From positions 1,860,001 through 1,924,000 of the forward strand of contig NZ_AP025518.1 of the NCBI RefSeq assembly GCF_022179545.1: a stretch of 64,000 bases of DNA. The letters are read 5' to 3'. Under the pieces are notes generated by a model. It was not told the origin of the DNA and did no database searches. It worked only from the letters and a program-made list of their open reading frames with translations. Shown one piece after another: positions 60,202-64,000 of this stretch; position 1 is the stretch's first letter; every line of letters starts with the position of its first letter. The DNA is from Mycolicibacterium fortuitum subsp. fortuitum. GTDB taxonomy: Bacteria; Actinomycetota; Actinomycetes; Mycobacteriales; Mycobacteriaceae. Made by a program: the position numbers and the translations under genes.

Positions 60202-60459
60202 ATGCCCAATCCGTCAATCAAGGACGAAAAGCTCTACGAAGAGCTGCGTGACGAGGGCAATTCGAAGGAGAAAGCGGCACGGATCTCCAATGCCGCTGCC
60301 GCCAGAGGTCGTTCGAATGTCGGGCGGTCGGGCGGCAAGTCCGGTTCCTATGACGACTGGACGGTCGATCATCTGCGCAAGCGCGCGAAAGAGCTTGGGA
60401 TGACTGGCTATTCCGACAAGAACAAGCGCGAACTGATCGGGATGCTCAGGAACCACTGA
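60202..60459 (+). CDS. Small basic protein with a Rho N-terminal-like helix pair
   Basis: An 85-residue hydrophilic protein: SIKDEKLYEELRDEGNSKEK, AARISNAAAARGRSNVGRSG, then DDWTVDHLRKRAKELGMTGY and DKNKRELIGMLRNH, a SAP/Rho-N type DNA- or RNA-binding helix pair. GGGAGGTG lies before the ATG. Found in many actinobacteria beside stress genes; role unknown. Terminated by the strong hairpin at 60472. Confidence 0.75.
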   Translation: MPNPSIKDEKLYEELRDEGNSKEKAARISNAAAARGRSNVGRSGGKSGSYDDWTVDHLRKRAKELGMTGYSDKNKRELIGMLRNH

Positions 60460-60471
60460 CCTCCCGGACCA

Positions 60472-60501
60472 ACGGCCCCGCTTCCGGCGAAGCGGGGCCG
60501 T
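60472..60501 (+). terminator. Strong hairpin terminator
   Basis: A 13-bp perfect stem (ACGGCCCCGCTTC / GAAGCGGGGCCGT) with a 4-base loop, 12 bp after the stop of the small basic protein gene. Followed by GGTGTTG, with no U tract. Confidence 0.75.
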
Positions 60502-60616
60502 GGTGTTGCAGCGCAGATGATCGGGCTGTTTTGCTCGCCAGAGCTGCTCAAGAGTTCTACCGTGGAGGCAGCCCATGCACGGCAAGGTGGGGCGAGAAGT
60601 GGCGGAAGGAGCAGCC

Positions 60617-60925
60617 ATGCACGGTCCAAAAGATCCAGTTGACCACGCCCGGACGACCCGGCCCCATGCCGGCGAGTCGATGAAGGACAACGTCATCATG
60701 CCCGCCCTGGTCCTGATCCTGGTGGGCCTGGTGCTGTTCGTCGGCACCCTGGCGGCCTTCGCGACCGGCCACTCCGATGTCGGCCTGATGGTGGGCACGT
60801 TGTCCGCCGCCGGGTTCATCATCGGTTCGCTGTGGTTGGCACTTGAGCACCTGCGCGTGCGCCGCATCGAGGACCGCTGGTACTCCGACCATCCCGGCGT
60901 GATGCGGCAGCGGCCCAGCAGCTGA
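60617..60925 (+). CDS. usfY: UsfY family membrane protein, copy 2
   Basis: A 102-residue paralogue of the protein at 50786: DPVDHARTTRPHAGESMKDN, two helices, and HLRVRRIEDRWYSDHPGVMR. The ATG at 60617 is chosen by alignment with copy 1 and GAAGGAG upstream. An earlier ATG (60575) has its own GGAGG site and the same ATGCACGG opening, a short local duplication. No clear SigF -10 is seen directly upstream. This copy is closer to rsbW-sigF, the usual usfY position. Confidence 0.82.
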   Translation: MHGPKDPVDHARTTRPHAGESMKDNVIMPALVLILVGLVLFVGTLAAFATGHSDVGLMVGTLSAAGFIIGSLWLALEHLRVRRIEDRWYSDHPGVMRQRPSS

Positions 60926-60927
60926 GC

Positions 60928-61272
60928 TCAGAACGTAAGTGCCAGCACAGCGAAATCGATTGCCAGCAGTGCCAACCCGATGACGGGGACCAGCACCCCG
61001 TACCGCATCCGCGAGGTGAGTATCGATACGGCGATCGTGACCACGGGCACCACCGGCGCGCCGTAGAAAAGGATCCCGAACCAGAACTCTCCCGGGCCCT
61101 TGTCCGCGCAGACGTCGCCGGTGCACCCGGCCATGCCCATCACCGCACCCATGCCGTACAGGAACACCAGAACGGCTGCCGGAATGGTCAGCACCACCAA
61201 CACCCAGGTGAGCGAAATCCTCATCCGCCGCTCGCCGGTGCCCTCAGTTTGCACAGTCTGTGATTCGGTCAT
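60928..61272 (-). CDS. Three-helix membrane protein
   Basis: A 114-residue protein: short polar start, helix LTWVLVVLTIPAAVLVFLYG, an external loop with two Cys (GCTGDVCADKG) likely disulfide-linked, then two helices (FGILFYGAPVVPVVTIAVSI; GVLVPVIGLALLAIDFAVLA). Function unknown. Convergent with usfY copy 2 (2 bp apart) and divergent from the LLM oxidoreductase; a GGGTAT on its own strand at 61287-61282 lacks a matching -35. Confidence 0.65.
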   Translation of the reverse strand: MTESQTVQTEGTGERRMRISLTWVLVVLTIPAAVLVFLYGMGAVMGMAGCTGDVCADKGPGEFWFGILFYGAPVVPVVTIAVSILTSRMRYGVLVPVIGLALLAIDFAVLALTF

Positions 61273-61288
61273 GGCGTCCGCATACCCA

Positions 61289-61313
61289 GTTTCGCGGTCT
61301 TCTGCACGGGTAT
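61289..61313 (+). promoter_or_regulatory. SigF consensus promoter for the LLM oxidoreductase
   Basis: GTTT at 61289-61292, 15 bases, GGGTAT at 61308-61313: an exact match to the mycobacterial SigF consensus, 9 bp before the ATG at 61323. Confidence 0.75.
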
Positions 61314-61322
61314 TACAGCCTC

Positions 61323-62309
61323 ATGGCCAGATTCGGATACACGTTGATGACCGAGCAGAGCGGCCCGCGGGAGCTGGTGGATTACGCGGTATCAGCGGAG
61401 CGGGCGGGTTTCGACTTCGAGGTGAGCAGCGACCACTACAGCCCGTGGCTGGCCAGCCAGGGGCACGCGCCCAACGCCTGGCCCGTGCTGGGGGCGGTGG
61501 CCCACGCCACCGAATCCGTCGAGCTGTACTCGTATGTGACGTGCCCGACGATCAGGTACCACCCGGCGATCGTCGCCCAACAGGCGGCCACCGTGCAGAT
61601 CCTGGCGAACGGCCGGTTCACCCTCGGTCTGGGCAGCGGTGAGAACCTCAACGAACACGTGGTGGGTCGGGGCTGGCCCACCGTCGAGCGTCGGCTCGAC
61701 ATGCTCGCCGAGGCCATCAAGCTGATTCGTGAGCTGCTCAGCGGAGACCTCATCGATTTCCGGGGCGAGTTCTACGAGGTGGACTCCGCGCGCATCTGGG
61801 ACGTACCGGAGGTGCCGGTCACCATCGCGGTCTCCATGACCGGGGAGAGGGCCGTCGAGAAGCTTGCCGTGGCCGCCGATCATTTGATCAACGTCGCCCC
61901 CGACCGGGAGATCGTCGAGGGCTGGCATCAGCGCCGGCACAGCACCGGCGTATTGCCAGAGGGAAAGGTCATCGGGCAGGTCCCGGTGTGCTGGGATCCA
62001 GACCGGGACGCGGCGGTGCAGCGGGCCCATGATCAGTTCCGCTGGTTCGGCGGCGGCTGGGCGGTCAACGCCGACCTGCCGACTCCCGCCGGATTCGCCG
62101 CGGCGACCCGATTCGTGCGTCCCGAGGACGTGGCGGAGGCGATCCCGTGTGGACCCGATCTGGATGCGATCGTCGCCGCCGTGGCGCCGTACCGCGAGGC
62201 CGGATTCACCGACATCGCGCTGGTCCAGATCGGTGATCAGGGACAGCAACGCTTCCTCGACGAGGCAGCGCAACCGCTACTGGCGGCGCTGCGCGCCGAA
62301 CTCGACTGA
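61323..62309 (+). CDS. LLM class F420-dependent oxidoreductase (TIGR03557-type)
   Basis: A 328-residue TIM-barrel protein of the luciferase-like/F420 family: ARFGYTLMTEQSGPRELVDY, AERAGFDFEVSSDHYSPWLA, VTCPTIRYHPAIVAQQAATV, LGLGSGENLNEHVVGRGWP and SMTGERAVEKLAVAADHLIN. The FEVSSDHYSPW stretch is that of the F420-dependent glucose-6-phosphate dehydrogenase-like subgroup; substrate unknown. ATG at 61323. A consensus SigF promoter precedes it. Its last 33 bp overlap the convergent membrane gene. Confidence 0.87.
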   Translation: MARFGYTLMTEQSGPRELVDYAVSAERAGFDFEVSSDHYSPWLASQGHAPNAWPVLGAVAHATESVELYSYVTCPTIRYHPAIVAQQAATVQILANGRFTLGLGSGENLNEHVVGRGWPTVERRLDMLAEAIKLIRELLSGDLIDFRGEFYEVDSARIWDVPEVPVTIAVSMTGERAVEKLAVAADHLINVAPDREIVEGWHQRRHSTGVLPEGKVIGQVPVCWDPDRDAAVQRAHDQFRWFGGGWAVNADLPTPAGFAAATRFVRPEDVAEAIPCGPDLDAIVAAVAPYREAGFTDIALVQIGDQGQQRFLDEAAQPLLAALRAELD

Positions 62310-62822
62310 GCCGGCCGTCGACATCGGATGCCCCCTACGCATCGCCAGCGGCAACACCAGCCAGATGCCGACGAACGCCACCAGCGCGAGAGCGCCCGCG
62401 ATCACACCGGCCTCGCGGCCGGCCACCGAGTCGAAGATCAACTCCGTCACCCCGGCCATCGCCAGCCCGAGCAACACCAGTCCGGTGAAGGCGCATCGGT
62501 GCGCCGCGGACACCAGCAGATTCAGGCGGTGTCTCCGGAACAGGATGCGGTGCATGCCAACCGGGGCGACCAGCAGCGCCGTGGCAGCCGCCGAGCAGGC
62601 CACCGTCGCCAGATACAGGACCCGCATGGGCTCGTCGAGCATCGAGAACCGTTGCTGGAAAGGCAGAGTCAACAGCAGGCCGGTGAGCAGTTGAACACCC
62701 GTCTGCACGACGCGCAGCTCCTGCAGCAGGCTGCTCCAGTTGCGGTCCAGCCTTTCGGCTTCCGTTTCGTGGCGGGCGGTCTGGTCCCAGCGCTGATCCA
62801 GCTCGGGACGGTCCGGATCCAT
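62277..62822 (-). CDS. DUF6328-type four-helix membrane protein
   Basis: A 181-residue protein: acidic/basic start (PDRPELDQRWDQTARHETEA), then WSSLLQELRVVQTGVQLLTG followed by four hydrophobic helices to residue about 165. ELRVVQTGVQLL and the following LPFQQRF are typical of the DUF6328 family. Start ATG at 62822. Function unknown. Tail overlap with the LLM gene. Between it and rsbW (62823-63054) only the weak promoter below is seen. Confidence 0.7.
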   Translation of the reverse strand: MDPDRPELDQRWDQTARHETEAERLDRNWSSLLQELRVVQTGVQLLTGLLLTLPFQQRFSMLDEPMRVLYLATVACSAAATALLVAPVGMHRILFRRHRLNLLVSAAHRCAFTGLVLLGLAMAGVTELIFDSVAGREAGVIAGALALVAFVGIWLVLPLAMRRGHPMSTAGSVEFGAQRRQ

Positions 62823-63000
62823 ACCCACAATGATCCCACGTCCAGGGGATGTTTCCCGCGGGTCCAGGATGGGCATACCTGGCGGGACGGCCCCCGTGCG
62901 GGGCCGGAGCAAGGCGCGGGAAGGAGTCTCGGTGCCGGATGGAAACTGCTCGGCGCGTTGAGGTTCAATGCTTCAAGAGCACGTCGAGCAAAGTGATGTC

Positions 63001-63026
63001 GTTAGGCCGGGAACCCACCTGGGATA
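63001..63026 (+). promoter_or_regulatory. Weak SigF-like promoter before rsbW
   Basis: GTTA at 63001-63004, 16 bases, GGGATA at 63021-63026. Both boxes differ from GTTT/GGGTAT by small changes. Autoregulation of rsbW-sigF by SigF is known in mycobacteria, which makes the site plausible. Confidence 0.4.
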
Positions 63027-63054
63027 CTCTCGGACGGAGATGCCAGGAGGTGAG

Positions 63055-63489
63055 ATGGCCGACGAACACGGCCGACCCGAGACGCTGGGGCGCCCAGAGC
63101 GGTCAGTGGAGATTCGGGTTGCTGCCAGGCTGGAGAACCTGGCTGTGGTGCGAACGCTGGTCGCTGCGGTAGCAGCTTTCGAAGACCTTGACTTCGACGT
63201 TGTCGCTGACCTGCGGTTGGCCGTGGACGAGGCCTGCACGGCCTTGATCAGGGCTGCTGTGCCCGACTCGAGTCTGCGATTGATCGTCGACCCCCGCGAC
63301 GAGTCCGTCGTGATCACCGCCTCCACCAGGTGCACGGACGCCGCGGTCGTCGAGCCGGGCAGCTTCAGTTGGCATGTGCTGAGCTCGCTGACCGACGAGG
63401 TGAAGACCTTCACCGACGGCGATGGTCCTGATGCCGGCCAGGTTCACGGCATCACCCTGACGACGAGGCGAGCGAGCCTGCTGCGGTGA
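63055..63489 (+). CDS. rsbW: Anti-sigma factor RsbW (UsfX)
   Basis: A 144-residue GHKL-fold anti-sigma factor that binds SigF: VEIRVAARLENLAVVRTLVA, DFDVVADLRLAVDEACTALI (N-box), LRLIVDPRDESVVITASTRC, FSWHVLSSLTDEVKTFTDG. AGGAGGTGAG directly before the ATG decides the start over longer frames. Translationally coupled to sigF (GTGA overlap). A paralogue lies at 57101. Confidence 0.93.
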   Translation: MADEHGRPETLGRPERSVEIRVAARLENLAVVRTLVAAVAAFEDLDFDVVADLRLAVDEACTALIRAAVPDSSLRLIVDPRDESVVITASTRCTDAAVVEPGSFSWHVLSSLTDEVKTFTDGDGPDAGQVHGITLTTRRASLLR

Positions 63490-64000
63490 CGTCGGAATAT
63501 GCGGACGTCCGCGACATGTTCCGCGAATTGAGCGGACTGTCTGAGGACTCGCCTGCTCATGAGCGCCAACGTGAACGGATCGTCGAGCGTTGTCTGCCGC
63601 TCGCCGATCACATCGCGCGGCGGTTCGACGGCCGTGGTGAACCGCGCGAGGATTTGGTCCAGGTGGCCCGGGTGGGCCTGGTGAATGCGATCAACAGGTT
63701 CGACGTCGAGGCCGGATCGGACTTCGTATCCTTCGCGGTCCCGACCATCATGGGGGAGGTCCGGCGCCACTTCCGCGACAACAGCTGGTCGGTGAAGGTG
63801 CCGCGGCGGCTCAAGGAGCTGCACCTGCGGCTCGGCGCCGCGACCGCGGAACTGTCCCAGCGGATGGGGCGCGCTCCGACGGCTTCTGAGCTGGCCGAGG
63901 AACTCGGCATGGACCGTGAAGAAGTGATCGAAGGCCTGGTGGCGGGCAGCTCGTACAACACGCTGTCGATCGACAGCGGTGGCGGAGGGGACGAGGACGC
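63486..64000 (+). CDS. sigF: RNA polymerase sigma factor SigF (cut by window end)
   Basis: The first 171 codons of a SigB/SigF-type general-stress sigma factor. Region 2: CLPLADHIARRFDGRGEPRE, DLVQVARVGLVNAINRFDVE, then FVSFAVPTIMGEVRRHFRDN and SWSVKVPRRLKELHLRLGAA. Region 3 begins with RAPTASELAEELGMDREEVI. The GTG start overlaps the rsbW stop. It controls stress, pigment and stationary-phase genes; the SigF-type promoters in this window are probably its targets. Confidence 0.95.
   Translation, partial: MTSEYADVRDMFRELSGLSEDSPAHERQRERIVERCLPLADHIARRFDGRGEPREDLVQVARVGLVNAINRFDVEAGSDFVSFAVPTIMGEVRRHFRDNSWSVKVPRRLKELHLRLGAATAELSQRMGRAPTASELAEELGMDREEVIEGLVAGSSYNTLSIDSGGGGDED

Noticed and set aside
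62823..62912. Longer N-terminus for the DUF6328-type protein
   Set aside because: The extra residues are Arg/Pro-rich and not like the family; the ATG at 62822 gives the usual acidic start.
1..64000. tRNA, rRNA, insertion sequences or CRISPR arrays
   Set aside because: None recognised by eye: no cloverleaf with a T-loop, no transposase motif, no regular repeat-spacer array.

Overview
The window is high-GC actinobacterial DNA. Its conserved gene order follows, with rearrangements, the Mycobacterium tuberculosis stretch from Rv3319 to Rv3286c: sdh, cdd-deoA-add, Rv3312c-like, Rv3311-like, upp, pmmB, deoD, amiB1-amiA1, Rv3304-like, lpdA, glpD2, Rv3300c-like, nei2, lhr, Rv3295-like, pcd, lrpA, lat, usfY, rsbW, sigF. 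No sapM, mtp, phoY1, atsB, Rv3294c or Rv3292 equivalent is seen, and several accessory blocks are added. This suggests a non-tuberculous, probably fast-growing mycobacterium (Mycolicibacterium type). The assignment is an inference from gene order and protein resemblance remembered from family knowledge; no search was run.

Layout. 1-1070: end of an sdhCDA(B) succinate dehydrogenase operon on the minus strand. 1284-4230: nucleoside salvage genes cdd, deoA, add; upp (9576) and deoD (15192) add to the same theme. 4199-9418: alpha/beta hydrolase, Rv3311-like protein, an ESX-associated protein with an NlpC/P60 peptidase, and an ECF sigma factor with an SDR. 10196-15195: membrane protein, pmmB, and a FAD monooxygenase facing a TetR regulator over a clear operator cluster. 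16031-18378: amiB1-amiA1 M20 amidohydrolases. 18385-20019: a small accessory patch with a decayed coiled-coil gene, an AbiEi/DUF559 nuclease-like gene and three copies of a 63-bp repeat. 20025-27419: Rv3304-like, lpdA, glpD2, pseudouridine synthase, SDR, enoyl-CoA hydratase. 27430-30430: TetR, ferredoxin reductase and fatty acid desaturase (a DesT/DesA3-like acyl desaturation unit). 31051-32556: a DUF222/HNH (REP13E12-like) gene beside a stub of a TetR gene. 33173-41235: nei2, a TrmH-type methyltransferase, lhr, then TetR facing a CYP102-like P450. 41316-48514: lipase maturation factor, SDR, a truncated phosphoesterase facing a truncated Rieske protein, then lysine catabolism (pcd, lrpA, lat).

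48521-64000 is a stress/SigF region. It holds a PAS-ANTAR protein, a Cys-rich protein, flavodoxin, two usfY paralogues, CsbD, a haem-oxygenase-like protein, GT9 and UDP-glucose dehydrogenase, topoisomerase IB, a second RsbW-like anti-sigma protein tail-to-tail with a STAS anti-anti-sigma protein, ArsR-SRPBCC-DinB, several tiny membrane proteins, an F420 LLM oxidoreductase, and rsbW-sigF (sigF is cut by the window end). Five promoters matching GTTT-N15-17-GGGTAY-type SigF sites (two of them imperfect in the -10) lie in front of these genes, plus a weaker one before rsbW. The block therefore looks like a SigF-controlled neighbourhood with its own partner-switching proteins.

Most notable: (i) the 63-bp stem-loop repeats that bracket the nuclease gene in inverted orientation; (ii) two head-to-head junctions (about 44300 and about 52988) where both divergent genes have lost their 5' ends; (iii) the second anti-sigma/STAS pair under an apparent SigF promoter.
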